Both the position numbers and the translations under genes were made by a program. A DNA stretch of 64,000 bases. Origin: Chitinibacter tainanensis DSM 15459 (GTDB taxonomy: Bacteria; Pseudomonadota; Gammaproteobacteria; Burkholderiales; Chitinibacteraceae). Shown here piece after piece: positions 1 to 9,208 of this stretch. The DNA lies in the NCBI RefSeq assembly GCF_000429785.1, contig NZ_AUCN01000021.1, forward strand, positions 28,526 through 92,525, given 5' to 3'. The notes under the pieces are model-generated. The model saw only the letters and a program-made list of their open reading frames with translations, had not been told where the DNA came from and made no database searches. Numbering within the stretch: the stretch's first letter is position 1; the number at the start of each line of letters is the position of its first letter.

Positions 1-206
1 TAGCTGGGCGTGAAAATTCGCACACTGGCATCGGCCACTAGGCTGGGGCCAGTGAAGGTAATTTCGGACAGATTCATCTGCTGGCCCAGGCGCGCCATGG
101 TGCGCTCATCCAGAGGCTGTTCTGGCTGAAAAACCGCGAGCGGATTACCGCTCCACAGCTCGTCGGTCACAAAGACATTCACTACTTGATAGCGCAGTTG
201 CGGCAT
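1..206 (-). CDS. PhzF-like epimerase/isomerase, 5' part only
   Basis: The gene runs off the left edge; only the first 68 codons are visible, reading leftward from the ATG at 206-204. The N-terminus carries the PhzF hallmarks: a V-F-V-T-D stretch at about residues 11-15, S-G-N-P-L-A-V-F at 19-26, and N-L-S-E-I-T-F at 45-51. E48 corresponds to the catalytic glutamate of the family. PhzF-fold proteins are dimeric isomerases; true PhzF acts in phenazine synthesis, but most bacterial homologues have unknown substrates and nothing here points to phenazines. It is divergent from pcnB, with about 205 bases between them. Confidence 0.85.
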   Translation of the reverse strand, partial: MPQLRYQVVNVFVTDELWSGNPLAVFQPEQPLDERTMARLGQQMNLSEITFTGPSLVADASVRIFTPS

Positions 207-369
207 GGCGGGCTCCGATGGGTGGATTGCCATCATACGGGGTCTGGGCGGGCTTGCTAAGCACAGTCGGCGCCTCTGCCAGACGATACAGTCGGCTCTC
301 AGGGCGGGCCGCGGCGCACAGCGGGCCACCTTTAATCCCGAAAATGACACGCAGGCCACTGGGCACTTG

Positions 370-375
370 TATAAT
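370..375 (+). promoter_or_regulatory. -10 element (TATAAT) upstream of pcnB
   Basis: A perfect TATAAT lies 36 bases before the pcnB ATG. A -35-like ATGACA at 344-349 is spaced 20 bases away, longer than ideal, so only the -10 box is convincing. Confidence 0.45.
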
Positions 376-411
376 GCACGGTTTCGCATCGTTTTCGCTA
401 AATAGACCGCC

Positions 412-1761
412 ATGATTCGTAAACTGATTGGCAAGGTGCTACGCCGTCCGGGTAAACGCATTTTGCATGCCAAACACTATGGCATTCGCCGTGAACAGCT
501 CCATTCCGGGGCGCTGAAAGTCTGCGACAAGCTGCAGGATGCGGGTTATGAAGCCTATATCGTCGGCGGCGCGGTGCGTGATTTGCTGCTCGGCAAATCG
601 CCCAAAGATTTTGATGTGGCCACCAGCGCCACACCCGAGCAAGTGCGGCATCTGTTTCACCGCTCGCGCATTATTGGTCGGCGCTTTCGCATCGTGCACG
701 TGCCGTTTTACGATCGCGGTGGCGAAGAAATCATCGAGGTGACCACCTTCCGCGGTAGCGCCGATTCGCCCACCGATGCCACTGGCCGCATTATTCGTGA
801 CAATGTGTATGGCACGCTGGAAGAAGACGCCTCGCGCCGCGATTTCACCGTCAATGCGCTGTATTACGACCCCAATAGCGATGAAATCATCGATTTCCAC
901 CACGGGGTGGAAGATCTGGAAAAACAGCAGCTGGTGATGATTGGCGACCCGGTCAAGCGCTATCACGAAGACCCGGTGCGCATGCTGCGCGCTACGCGTT
1001 TGGCGGCGAAGCTGGGCTTACAGATTGCAGCGGACACTGCCAAGCCGATTAAAGAACACGCGCAATTGCTGGAAAACATTCCGCCCGCGCGGCTGTTTGA
1101 TGAAATGATGAAGGTCTTGCTCTCGGGCAAGGCCTGGGATTGCCTGCAGGCCATGCGCAATTACGGCCTGCATCGGCCGCTCTTTCCGCTGCTCGATAAA
1201 CTGATGAGCCAGAAGGAAACCACGGCCTTTCTGAAGCAGGCGCTGCTTAATACCGATCAGCGTCTGGCCGAGGACAAACCGGTGTCGGCAGGCTTTTTGT
1301 TTGCCACCTTGCTCTGGCATGAAGTGGAAGCTGGCTGGCAAAAGAAAGTGGCCGCGGGTGAGCACAAAGTACCGGCGCTGGTCGAGGCCATGAACGATGT
1401 CGAAGCCAAAGTCACCAAGCGCTTGTCGATTCCAAACCGCTATAGCGCGGCCATGAAAGAAATCTGGCTGTTGCAGCCACGTTTTGAGCAGCGCAGCGGG
1501 CAAAAACCATTCCGCATGCTGGAGCAACCGCGCTTTCGGGCGGCCTATGATTTTCTGCTTTTGCGCGCTGAATGCGGGCTGGTAGAAAAAGAGCTGGCCG
1601 ACTGGTGGACGCAATTTCAAGTTTGCGACGACGGCACCCGCGAAGTGCTGGTGACCGAAGCGGTGGCCAGCGGTAAAGGTGGCGAAGTCGAGAAAAAACG
1701 CCGGCGCCGCACGCGGCATCGCCGCCCAGATGGCCGCCGTGGCGGCGGGCAGGGCGAGTAA
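412..1761 (+). CDS. pcnB: Poly(A) polymerase I
   Basis: A 449-residue class II nucleotidyltransferase that adds poly(A) tails to RNA 3' ends and so promotes decay. Residues about 46-75 hold the head-domain signature (GGAVRDLLLG, then PKDFDVATSATPEQV with the metal-binding D-x-D). The motif G-R-R-F-R-I-V-H-V at about 87-95 fits bacterial poly(A) polymerase rather than CCA-adding enzyme. The tail, about residues 427-444, is very rich in Arg and Lys, as in PcnB, and probably binds RNA. The start is the ATG at 412, giving an N-terminal extension typical of betaproteobacterial PcnB. folK follows 5 bases after the stop, a common pairing. Confidence 0.95.
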   Translation: MIRKLIGKVLRRPGKRILHAKHYGIRREQLHSGALKVCDKLQDAGYEAYIVGGAVRDLLLGKSPKDFDVATSATPEQVRHLFHRSRIIGRRFRIVHVPFYDRGGEEIIEVTTFRGSADSPTDATGRIIRDNVYGTLEEDASRRDFTVNALYYDPNSDEIIDFHHGVEDLEKQQLVMIGDPVKRYHEDPVRMLRATRLAAKLGLQIAADTAKPIKEHAQLLENIPPARLFDEMMKVLLSGKAWDCLQAMRNYGLHRPLFPLLDKLMSQKETTAFLKQALLNTDQRLAEDKPVSAGFLFATLLWHEVEAGWQKKVAAGEHKVPALVEAMNDVEAKVTKRLSIPNRYSAAMKEIWLLQPRFEQRSGQKPFRMLEQPRFRAAYDFLLLRAECGLVEKELADWWTQFQVCDDGTREVLVTEAVASGKGGEVEKKRRRRTRHRRPDGRRGGGQGE

Positions 1762-1766
1762 GCCGG

Positions 1767-2252
1767 ATGAGCATTGCCTATATCGCGCTGGGCGCCAATC
1801 TGGGCGACCCAGCTGCGCAATTGCGCCAAGCTATGGCCGCGATTGCGCAATTGCCGCACACCCAATTACTGGCCGGCTCCTCGCTGTATGCCAGTGCGCC
1901 CGTGGGTTATGCCGATCAGCCTGATTTTATTAATGCCGTCTGTGCAGTGCAGACCGAGCTCGCACCCACGGCGCTGCTAGCGGCGTTGTTGCAGATTGAG
2001 CAACAGCTAGGCCGCGAGCGCAGCTTTAAAAACGCGCCGCGTACGCTGGATTTGGATGTAGTGCTCTACGACGCGCTGCAGCTTGATACCCCTGAGCTAC
2101 AAATACCCCACCCGCGTATGCATCAGCGCGCCTTTGTTTTATTGCCTTTGCTAGAGATAGCCCCCGAGGTGGAGATTCCCGGTCTGGGGCCGGCGGCCGC
2201 CCTGATCGGGCAGGTGATTGATCAGGCACTGTATCGCCTCGATCCGGTCTAA
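1767..2252 (+). CDS. folK: 2-amino-4-hydroxy-6-hydroxymethyldihydropteridine pyrophosphokinase (HPPK)
   Basis: A 161-residue cytoplasmic enzyme that transfers pyrophosphate from ATP to 6-hydroxymethyl-7,8-dihydropterin in folate synthesis. The opening S-I-A-Y-I-A-L-G-A-N-L-G-D is the family start. R-T-L-D-L-D-V-V-L-Y holds the two Mg-binding aspartates, and I-P-H-P-R-M-H-Q-R-A-F-V-L-L-P-L is the HPPK signature. Length matches the family. It begins 5 bases after pcnB and is probably cotranscribed with it. With pabB and pabC at 20.8-22.9 kb it covers another step of the same folate pathway. Confidence 0.95.
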   Translation: MSIAYIALGANLGDPAAQLRQAMAAIAQLPHTQLLAGSSLYASAPVGYADQPDFINAVCAVQTELAPTALLAALLQIEQQLGRERSFKNAPRTLDLDVVLYDALQLDTPELQIPHPRMHQRAFVLLPLLEIAPEVEIPGLGPAAALIGQVIDQALYRLDPV

Positions 2253-2390
2253 GCCGGGTGGGCGGTTGTCGCCACATTGAATCAGGATCAAGCCCTGACA
2301 CAAAAAGGGTCGATTTTCCACCCTGACTCCATTACGATCATGCAACGCACCATGAGTGCCCCTTTCAACGAAACGGCTTGATTACCCATC

Positions 2391-3182
2391 ATGAAAACTA
2401 CCCTTTCGACCCTGCGAAAAATGAAGCTCGATGGCGCCAAAATCGCCATGTTGACCTGCTATGACGCCAGTTTTGCCACCTTGCTGGATGAAGCCGGGGT
2501 GGACATCCTCTTGGTTGGGGATTCTTTAGGCAATGTGGTGCAAGGCCATAGCTCAACCCTGCCGGTGAGCATGGATGATATGGTTTACCACACGCAGGCG
2601 GTGGTGCGTGGCACCCAGAAAGCCATGGTACTGGCCGATCTGCCCTTTGGCAGTTATCAGATTTCGCATGCGCAAGCCTACGAAAACGCCGCCCGCCTGA
2701 TGGCCGCCGGCGCGGAAATGGTGAAGCTGGAGGGCGGCGCCGTGATGGTTGAAACCGTCGATTTCCTGGTGCAGCGCGGAATTCCGGTCTGTGCCCACAT
2801 CGGCCTGCAGCCGCAATCGGTGCACGTGTATGGCGGCTATAAGGTGCAGGGCAAAACCGAAACCGAAGCTGAAATCCTCAAGCGCGATGCGCTGGCGCTG
2901 CAAGCCGCCGGCGCTGCGATGGTGCTGATGGAAATGGTGCCCGCTAGCGTCGCGGCCGAGATTACCGAATCACTGCACGTGCCGACCATCGGCATTGGCG
3001 CGGGCGTGCAGGTGGATGGCCAGGTGCTGGTGCTGCACGATATGCTGGGCGTGTATCCGGGCAAAAAAGCGCGCTTTGTGAAAAACTTCATGACCGGTGT
3101 GGGTAGTATTCAGGGCGCGGTAGAAAACTACGTGAAAGCGGTGAAGGCGCTGAGCTTCCCGGCCGAAGAGCATAGTTTCTAA
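2391..3182 (+). CDS. panB: 3-methyl-2-oxobutanoate hydroxymethyltransferase
   Basis: A 263-residue enzyme making ketopantoate from alpha-ketoisovalerate and 5,10-methylene-THF, the first committed step of pantothenate and CoA synthesis. Visible signatures include [23 protein letters not shown] with the Mg-binding aspartate, H-I-G-L-Q-P-Q-S and the C-terminal G-I-G-A-G block with H-D-M-L-G. Length and start fit the family. It leads a panB / transglutaminase-like / panC cluster and is separated from folK by 138 bases, enough for its own promoter, although no strong one was seen. Confidence 0.96.
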   Translation: MKTTLSTLRKMKLDGAKIAMLTCYDASFATLLDEAGVDILLVGDSLGNVVQGHSSTLPVSMDDMVYHTQAVVRGTQKAMVLADLPFGSYQISHAQAYENAARLMAAGAEMVKLEGGAVMVETVDFLVQRGIPVCAHIGLQPQSVHVYGGYKVQGKTETEAEILKRDALALQAAGAAMVLMEMVPASVAAEITESLHVPTIGIGAGVQVDGQVLVLHDMLGVYPGKKARFVKNFMTGVGSIQGAVENYVKAVKALSFPAEEHSF

Positions 3183-3215
3183 TTTAGCCTCACTGCGTCT
3201 CCAAGCCTGCCGCCC

Positions 3216-3827
3216 ATGCTCAGCCCTGCGCAACTTGCGCCGTATCTGGCCTTTAGCCCGGAGCTGGATGGTGATCATCCAGCCGTGGCAGCGCTAGCGC
3301 GCGAGCTAGCTGCCGATCAGCCGCCCGCGCGGTTGCTGATCGAGCGCTGCTTTGTCTGGGTGCGCGATCAAATCAGCCATTGCGTCGATGCTGGCCGCGA
3401 AGAAGTGCCAGTCAGCGCCAGCGAAACCCTGCTCCAGGGCACGGGCTTTTGTTATGCCAAAAGCCATTTGCTGGCGGCCTTGCTGCGCGCCAATCAACTT
3501 CCTTGTAGCTTGGTTTATCAGCGCCTGACCTGGTCGGGCGAGGCGGCTCCGTTTTGCCTGCATGGCCTTAATGCCGTGTATTTGCCGGAGTTGGGCTGGT
3601 ATCGACTGGATGCGCGCGGCAATAGCAAACCGGGCGTGTACGCCCAATTTAGTCCGCCGCTTGAACAGCTGGCGTATCCGGTGCAATATCCGGGCGAATG
3701 TCTGTATCCCGGTGTGTATGCCCAGCCGTGGCCGGAGCTAGTGCGCCAATTGCGCGCCTGTGCTTCGGTCAGCGCCTATCGGGCCGCACCGATTGATTGT
3801 TTTCCTCCTGCGAAATCTGACTTATGA
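3216..3827 (+). CDS. Transglutaminase-like cysteine protease-fold protein
   Basis: A 203-residue cytoplasmic protein with the bacterial transglutaminase-like core. The catalytic triad can be placed at C79 (G-T-G-F-C-Y-A-K-S), H116 ([10 protein letters not shown]) and D132 (Y-R-L-D-A-R-G-N). No signal peptide or membrane segment is visible. It sits between panB and panC, and its stop codon overlaps the panC start by four bases (ATGA), so the two are translationally coupled. Family members are mostly predicted peptidases or amidases of unknown substrate. The panBC context hints at, but does not prove, a pantothenate- or CoA-linked role. Confidence 0.8.
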   Translation: MLSPAQLAPYLAFSPELDGDHPAVAALARELAADQPPARLLIERCFVWVRDQISHCVDAGREEVPVSASETLLQGTGFCYAKSHLLAALLRANQLPCSLVYQRLTWSGEAAPFCLHGLNAVYLPELGWYRLDARGNSKPGVYAQFSPPLEQLAYPVQYPGECLYPGVYAQPWPELVRQLRACASVSAYRAAPIDCFPPAKSDL

Positions 3828-4666
3828 AAATCATCCATACCATTGCCGAGCTGCGCGAGTGGCGTAAAACCGTGGGCACCGTGGCCTTTGTGCCGACCAT
3901 GGGCAATTTGCATGCGGGGCATATGGCGCTGATCCAGGAAGCACGCCGTCGGGCGGCGCATACCGTGGTCAGTATCTTTGTTAATCGCCTGCAATTTGGT
4001 CAAGGCGAAGATTTTGAGCGCTACCCGCGCACGCTGGACGCCGACGCTGCGCTGATCACCGTCAATGGCGGGGTGGACGTGATTTTCGCGCCGGATGAAA
4101 AAGAGCTGTACCCGAATGTGATTCAGCAATATCAGGTGAACCCGCCAGCGATTGCCGATGAGCTGTGTGGCGCCTTCCGCCCCGGCCATTTCCGTGGCGT
4201 AGCCACGGTGGTGAGCAAGCTTTTTAATATTGTTGAGGCCGATGTCGCCTGTTTTGGCAAAAAAGATTACCAGCAGCTGGCGGTGATTCAGGGCATGGTG
4301 AATGACCTGAATATGCCGATTCGGATTGTGCCGGTGGATACGGGCCGCGCCGAAGATGGGCTGGCGCTGTCATCGCGCAATGGTTATCTGAATGAAGCCC
4401 AGCGCGCCGAAGCGCCGCGGCTGTATTACCACCTCAGCCGGATGAAGCGGGCGATTGAGGCGGGCGAGCGCGATTATTCCAAGCTGGCCATCGAAACCGT
4501 GGCCGATCTGCGGGTGCGCGGCTGGCATGAGATTGATTATGTGGAAACCCGCAACGCGGTTAGCCTCAAGCCCGCGGCCGCCGGGGATAAACAGCTGGTG
4601 ATCCTGATCGCCGCTCGCCTCGGGACTACGCGGCTGATCGACAATATCGAAGTGCAGCTGGGCTAA
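3824..4666 (+). CDS. panC: Pantothenate synthetase
   Basis: A 280-residue enzyme that condenses pantoate and beta-alanine using [15 protein letters not shown] contains the HxGH nucleotide-binding motif of this class I synthetase-like fold. F-G-K-K-D-Y-Q-Q-L and [10 protein letters not shown] are family blocks, the second being the KMSKS-equivalent loop region. The third Asn of M-G-N-L-H replaces the more usual Ala or Tyr and is unlikely to matter. The start overlaps the previous stop by four bases, and a strong terminator lies 150 bases after the stop. Confidence 0.96.
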   Translation: MKIIHTIAELREWRKTVGTVAFVPTMGNLHAGHMALIQEARRRAAHTVVSIFVNRLQFGQGEDFERYPRTLDADAALITVNGGVDVIFAPDEKELYPNVIQQYQVNPPAIADELCGAFRPGHFRGVATVVSKLFNIVEADVACFGKKDYQQLAVIQGMVNDLNMPIRIVPVDTGRAEDGLALSSRNGYLNEAQRAEAPRLYYHLSRMKRAIEAGERDYSKLAIETVADLRVRGWHEIDYVETRNAVSLKPAAAGDKQLVILIAARLGTTRLIDNIEVQLG

Positions 4667-4816
4667 GCGGTCGCGCCGCTGATCGATTTGCGGAGTGATT
4701 CGCAGCCGATCCATCCTCAGCTGGCCAAGGTTGAGTTACATCGTGCGTAGCAAAACCATCTATCGCTGATTCAGCAGCCGTTGCTTTCCAGCAGTCGCGG
4801 ACAGCATCAAACCAAA

Positions 4817-4840
4817 CAGACCGCCATGGCGGTCTGTTTT
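4817..4840 (+). terminator. Intrinsic terminator after panC
   Basis: A perfect 20-base palindrome built from cagaccgcc and ggcggtctg is followed by TTTT. It lies between panC and the convergent gene ending at 4859. Confidence 0.8.
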
Positions 4841-4858
4841 GCTCTGGGGTATAGCTTG

Positions 4859-5515
4859 CTAAGCCTTGGTTTGGATGGTATTAGGGCTGGTACTGGCAGG
4901 GGTATCGCTACTGGCGCGGGGCAAACTCACGGTATCGCCGGCCGGAATGCCTTCGCTGCGCCAGCGGGCAAATTCATCTTTGATGGTTTGGAAGGTTTGC
5001 TCGCTAATCTCGGGCAGCGTACCGCCCAGCGCCTGCTTGGCGGCGGCAAAGCCATCGGCGACAGCGGCTTCGATTTTATCCAGCTGGGCTGGATCATCAC
5101 CTATCGCAAATTTGGCAAAGCTTAAAATCCGCTCGGCCACTTTGCGCACTCCGAATTCGCCATCTTCACCAATCGCGGCCTTGGCCGCATCGATGGTGTC
5201 CTGATCCACTTGCAGGCGCTGCTGGCCGCTAGCCACCAGATTGATCTGCAGGCCCTGCTGCTCGACCAGCGGGCGAATCAGATTGAGCATTTCATCCACT
5301 TTTCGTGCCGATTCGGTGAGCAGGGTTTCTAAATCGGGCGGCACAATGCGTGGGTTTTTCGGATTGCTGTAGGTGAGCGGCGCGCTGGGGCTTTCGCCGC
5401 GGAGGTCGACTTTTTCCTGTGGCGTGGTGGCGCTGGCCACCCGGACATTGACCCGCCCGCGTTCGATCTGGGCGGCACTGGTATTCAAGCTTAGCGGGGA
5501 TATTGAGGAAGCCAT
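4859..5515 (-). CDS. Hypothetical protein with possible DUF5610-like helical domain
   Basis: A 218-residue protein, not firmly recognised. The ATG at 5515 is chosen because GGAG lies six bases before it; an in-frame TTG five codons upstream lacks a ribosome site. Residues 1-60 look disordered (Ser, Thr and Pro rich). Residues about 65-200 are mainly helical, with a repeated Leu-rich segment around L-E-T-L-L-T-E-S and a conserved-looking A-A-K-Q-A-L-G-G-T-L-P-E-I-S-E-Q-T-F block that recalls DUF5610 proteins. The last 20 residues are low complexity. No signal peptide or membrane segment is visible. It is convergent with panC and divergent from dinB. Confidence 0.6.
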   Translation of the reverse strand: MASSISPLSLNTSAAQIERGRVNVRVASATTPQEKVDLRGESPSAPLTYSNPKNPRIVPPDLETLLTESARKVDEMLNLIRPLVEQQGLQINLVASGQQRLQVDQDTIDAAKAAIGEDGEFGVRKVAERILSFAKFAIGDDPAQLDKIEAAVADGFAAAKQALGGTLPEISEQTFQTIKDEFARWRSEGIPAGDTVSLPRASSDTPASTSPNTIQTKA

Positions 5516-5665
5516 GATCCACTCCGGCAAACAGCAGCACTTGTATTATCAATAGCTTGGACGCACCCGGGGCGGTAGGGTGCCCGCCGGGCTGATCAGC
5601 GGCAGCATGGCTTGCCCAATAAGGTGAACGATCGTACACTTTGGTTTTTGGCCGCGGAGGCGGGT

Positions 5666-6730
5666 GTGCGCAAAATTATTCATATCGACTGCGATTGCTT
5701 TTACGCGGCGGTGGAAATGCGCGACCGGCCCGAATTACGCAGTCAGCCGATTGCGATTGGTGGCGCGCCCGATCAGCGCGGGGTGATCTCCACCTGCAAT
5801 TATCCCGCCCGCCGCTTTGGTGTGCATTCGGCCATGCCGACCCGCACGGCTTTGCGGCTGTGCCCGCAGCTGGTGCTGCTGCCGCACGATTTTGCCCGCT
5901 ATAAGGCCGCCTCACAGCAGGTGCAGGCGATTTTTTGTGACTACACCGAGTGCATTGAGCCGCTATCGCTGGATGAGGCCTATCTCGATGTCACCGGGCT
6001 CAGTCATTGTCAGGGCAGCGCCACGTTGATGGCGCAGGAAATCCGCGCGCGGATCGAGGCTGAAGTGGGCATCACCGCCAGCGCCGGGATCGCGCCGAAT
6101 AAACTCTTGGCCAAAATCGCCAGTGATTGGCGCAAACCCAATGGCCAGTTTGTGATCACGCCCGAGGATGTCGCCGATTTTATGCCCAGCCTGCCGGTGG
6201 GCAAACTATGGGGTATTGGTAAGGTCACCGCCGCGCGCTTAAGCCAGCTGGGGCTTAATACCTGTGCCGATGTGCAGGCCTGGCCGCAGGCCGAGCTGGT
6301 GCGGGTGCTGGGGCGGCTGGGTGAGGCGCTGTACTGGCAGGCGCGCGGGCAGGATGAGCGGCCGGTGGCGGTGCGCGAACAGCGCAAATCATTATCGGTG
6401 GAGCACACCTACGCGCAGGATTTGCCTGATCTGGCTGCGTGTTTAGCGCAGATACCCACCCTGTATGCTGATTTTAGCCAGCGCCAGAGCCGCGCACAGG
6501 CCGATACCCCCCATAAAGCCTTTGTGAAAATCAAATTTCACGACTTCACCCAAACCACTATGGAATGCATCCAGCCGCAGCCTACGCCGGCGCTGTACGC
6601 TCAATTGCTGCAGCAAGCCTGGACACGCGGCGCCAAGCCCGTGCGTTTGCTGGGCTTGGGTGTGCGCTATGCCGAGCGCGAAGTGCCGCAGGGCTATACT
6701 CTGCCATTGTGGCCGGAGCTTTCGAGCTAG
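5666..6730 (+). CDS. dinB: DNA polymerase IV (Y family)
   Basis: A 354-residue error-prone translesion polymerase. The GTG start at 5666 is preferred because GGAGG lies five bases before it, and from this start the catalytic S-L-D-E-A-Y-L-D-V-T places D103 and E104 exactly as in E. coli DinB. The N-terminal I-D-C-D-C-F-Y-A-A-V-E holds the first metal-binding aspartate and steric-gate region. G-I-A-P-N-K-L-L-A-K-I-A-S-D and the helix-hairpin-helix region G-K-L-W-G-I-G-K-V-T-A follow. The last 110 residues form the little-finger domain. There is no beta-clamp pentapeptide as clear as in E. coli, and no LexA box was found upstream. Confidence 0.94.
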   Translation: MRKIIHIDCDCFYAAVEMRDRPELRSQPIAIGGAPDQRGVISTCNYPARRFGVHSAMPTRTALRLCPQLVLLPHDFARYKAASQQVQAIFCDYTECIEPLSLDEAYLDVTGLSHCQGSATLMAQEIRARIEAEVGITASAGIAPNKLLAKIASDWRKPNGQFVITPEDVADFMPSLPVGKLWGIGKVTAARLSQLGLNTCADVQAWPQAELVRVLGRLGEALYWQARGQDERPVAVREQRKSLSVEHTYAQDLPDLAACLAQIPTLYADFSQRQSRAQADTPHKAFVKIKFHDFTQTTMECIQPQPTPALYAQLLQQAWTRGAKPVRLLGLGVRYAEREVPQGYTLPLWPELSS

Positions 6731-6838
6731 TGCCGGCCGCGCACGGACGAATTTGACACTGCTGTTGCAGTGCACTACCACACTCTGTATGGGGTCTTTC
6801 TGACGTACACCGTCAAACTGCAAGGTGGGAGTGAATTC

Positions 6839-8479
6839 ATGTTGGCTCGACTTAGCCTGCGGCGCTTTCTGGCGCTGATTTTGACCTTATCGCTGGTACT
6901 GGTGTTGGTGCTCAGCGGCATGGCTTATCGCACATTGCATAGCACGGCGGCTGCCGCTGATCGGATGGGCTTGGGCAAGGATGTGGTCGCCGATATTTTG
7001 CCGCCACCGCTGTATGTGGTGGAGGCCATGCTGGTCAGTCATCAGCTGGTGCGTGCGCCCGCTGCCGAGCGTGATGCACTGTTGGCGACCTTGCAACGGT
7101 TGGAGGGCGAATACCAGACGCGCAATCGTTATTGGGCTGAGCAGGAAGGCTTTAATCCCACTTTGCGTAATGCTTTGCTCGGGGCGCCGAAAACGGCGGG
7201 GGAGCAATTCTGGCAACTGCAGCACAGCCAGCTTTGGCCTGCCGCCAAAGCTGGTGATGAGGCGGCGATGTTGGCCGCGCTGGCGCGGCTGGAAAACATC
7301 TACGATCAGCATCGGCGCGGTATTGATGCGGTGGTGAAGCAGGGCAATGAGTTTGCCGGTGAAACGGCCAGCCAGCTGCGTGCGGCGGTGCAGACTGCCG
7401 ATCAGGTGTTGCTGGGTCTGGGCTTGGTGGGCTTACTCTTGATGACGGGCTTACTGTGGTTGCTGTATGGCGAAATGTTGCAGCGTTTGGGCGGCGATCC
7501 TTTACAGGCCAAAGGTCTGGCGCAGCAATTGGCGCAAGGTGAATTACGCCCCGCGCCACCGGCCTTGCGCGGGCAGGATCAGCATAGTGTGCTAGCCAGC
7601 TTGGTCGTGTTGCAGCAGCAGCTCACGACGCAAATGCGGCTGCTATTTCGGCTGGCACAGGGCGTGCGGCAGGCCGCCAGCGAGATGACGCAAGCCGGGG
7701 ATGGCATTCTGGCCGCTAGCGAGGCGCGCCAACAGCGCGCCAATACCGTTACCGCCGTAACCGAGCAGCTGAATGATAATTCGCTGCAGGTCGAGCTGTT
7801 GTCGGTGCAGATACTGCAGCAGGTGGAAGCCACCGCCGGCCAGGCGGCGCAGGGCTTGCAGGCGGTGATGAGCTGCGAAGCCGAAATGCAAAGCATTGCC
7901 GGGCAGGCCACCGCGGCCAGCGATAAAGTGGTGCAGCTGGCTGCCGCGGGGCAGCAAATTCATGCCATTACCGGCACGATTAGCGAGATTTCCGAGCAGA
8001 CTAATCTGCTTGCGCTCAATGCCGCGATTGAGGCCGCCCGCGCGGGCGAGCAAGGGCGCGGTTTTGCCGTGGTGGCCGACGAAGTGCGCAAACTCGCCCA
8101 GCGTACTGGCGAAGCTACGCACGAAATCAATCTGATTATTCAGGGGCTGGCCAAGTTGATCGAGGCCAATCAGCAAGCCATGGGCCAGATCATGGCCAGC
8201 ACCCAAACCGGCTTGGCGCAAATGGCGCAGACCACCGAGCGTATTCAGGCCATTAGCGGCAGCGCCGAGCAGACCAGCGCTTCCACCCGGCAGATTGCAG
8301 CCGAAATCGCGGCGCAGCTGGCCAGTGTGGACGAGCAGCGGCAAGCGTTGGAGGGCTTGTTTGCGATACTGGCCGATGGCATGGAGCGGGTGAGCACGAT
8401 GCGCAGCATCGGGCAGGATCTCAGTAGCCTAGGTGGTGAGCTACAGCAGGGTATTGAGCGCTATCGCTTTGAGCACTGA
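6839..8479 (+). CDS. Methyl-accepting chemotaxis protein
   Basis: A 546-residue inner-membrane chemoreceptor. The ATG at 6839 follows a GGTGGGAG ribosome site; an earlier in-frame codon lacks one. A first membrane helix spans about residues 8-30. A helical periplasmic sensor follows (about 30-195, four-helix-bundle type rather than Cache), then a second helix at about 198-220. A HAMP-like linker is weak. The cytoplasmic hairpin has the conserved tip [20 protein letters not shown] with [12 protein letters not shown]. It signals to CheA/CheW. No tethering pentapeptide is seen at the C-terminus. The ligand is unknown. Confidence 0.93.
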   Translation: MLARLSLRRFLALILTLSLVLVLVLSGMAYRTLHSTAAAADRMGLGKDVVADILPPPLYVVEAMLVSHQLVRAPAAERDALLATLQRLEGEYQTRNRYWAEQEGFNPTLRNALLGAPKTAGEQFWQLQHSQLWPAAKAGDEAAMLAALARLENIYDQHRRGIDAVVKQGNEFAGETASQLRAAVQTADQVLLGLGLVGLLLMTGLLWLLYGEMLQRLGGDPLQAKGLAQQLAQGELRPAPPALRGQDQHSVLASLVVLQQQLTTQMRLLFRLAQGVRQAASEMTQAGDGILAASEARQQRANTVTAVTEQLNDNSLQVELLSVQILQQVEATAGQAAQGLQAVMSCEAEMQSIAGQATAASDKVVQLAAAGQQIHAITGTISEISEQTNLLALNAAIEAARAGEQGRGFAVVADEVRKLAQRTGEATHEINLIIQGLAKLIEANQQAMGQIMASTQTGLAQMAQTTERIQAISGSAEQTSASTRQIAAEIAAQLASVDEQRQALEGLFAILADGMERVSTMRSIGQDLSSLGGELQQGIERYRFEH

Positions 8480-8481
8480 GC

Positions 8482-9102
8482 CTACAGCGAGATACCCCGT
8501 TCCTGTTGTAGATAAAACTGCCGAAAGCCCAGCACCACCAGGCTGGCAAGCGCCACGCCGGCCAGTAGATCCGTGAAGTAGTGCACGCCCAGTACCAATC
8601 GGGCCAGGCAGCTGGCCAAAACCCAGGTCACCGCCAGGCTCCACCACAGCGCTTGTTTGGCGGGGCGATGCCGGCTGGCAATGCTGGCCAGCACGGCGGC
8701 CAAGGTGCTGGCGGCCATGGCGTGCCCGCTGGGGAGCGAATAGCCACTGGCCTGCGCCAGTAGCGGCCCCCATTCCGGCCGGGGGCGAGCCAGCCACAGC
8801 TTGGCCAGCTGATTGCTGGCGCCGCAGGCCACCAGCGCTGCCAGCAAACCCCATGCCGCCGGCCGATCGCGCCAATGCCGGATTAAGCCCAGCGCGGCCG
8901 CAGCGCCCAGTGCAGCCACACCCCAGCCACTACCCAAGGCTTGCAAGCCGCGCGCCGCGCTAATCGTTACGGCGTGACCGCCATAGAGGGCTTGGCCAAC
9001 GGCCGCATCCAGCCATGCCAGTTGCGGGTAAAAAGCAATCAAGGCCAGAAAGAGCAGCGCGCAAGCGCTGGCTGGGATGAGCGGAAAAGGGTGTTTGGGC
9101 AT
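8482..9102 (-). CDS. PAP2-family membrane phosphatase
   Basis: A 206-residue multi-pass membrane protein with about five or six hydrophobic helices. The three PAP2 phosphatase motifs are present: K-L-W-L-A-R-P-R-P (KxxxxxxRP), P-S-G-H and A-R-L-V-L-G-V-H-Y-F-T-D. The last holds the nucleophilic histidine, with Ala in place of the usual Ser at its first position. Relatives dephosphorylate phosphatidic acid, undecaprenyl pyrophosphate or lipid A; the substrate here cannot be told. AGGAG lies seven bases before the ATG. The gene converges on the chemoreceptor with only two bases between stop codons. Confidence 0.88.
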   Translation of the reverse strand: MPKHPFPLIPASACALLFLALIAFYPQLAWLDAAVGQALYGGHAVTISAARGLQALGSGWGVAALGAAAALGLIRHWRDRPAAWGLLAALVACGASNQLAKLWLARPRPEWGPLLAQASGYSLPSGHAMAASTLAAVLASIASRHRPAKQALWWSLAVTWVLASCLARLVLGVHYFTDLLAGVALASLVVLGFRQFYLQQERGISL

Positions 9103-9208
9103 GATGATTCTCCTGAGCGCGCCAGCTTAATGGCTGTGGCTCAGCTTGGCGCGGACATATTCACATCCGCGCCGCGGCAGGCGATGCTGCCGGCGCTACG
9201 GCGCTGGC

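Noticed and set aside
439..966. Open frame of about 175 codons antisense to pcnB
   Set aside because: It lies wholly within a clear pcnB gene and has no ribosome site or recognisable domain.
5516..5665. LexA box ahead of dinB
   Set aside because: No CTGT-N8-ACAG sequence could be found in the upstream region.
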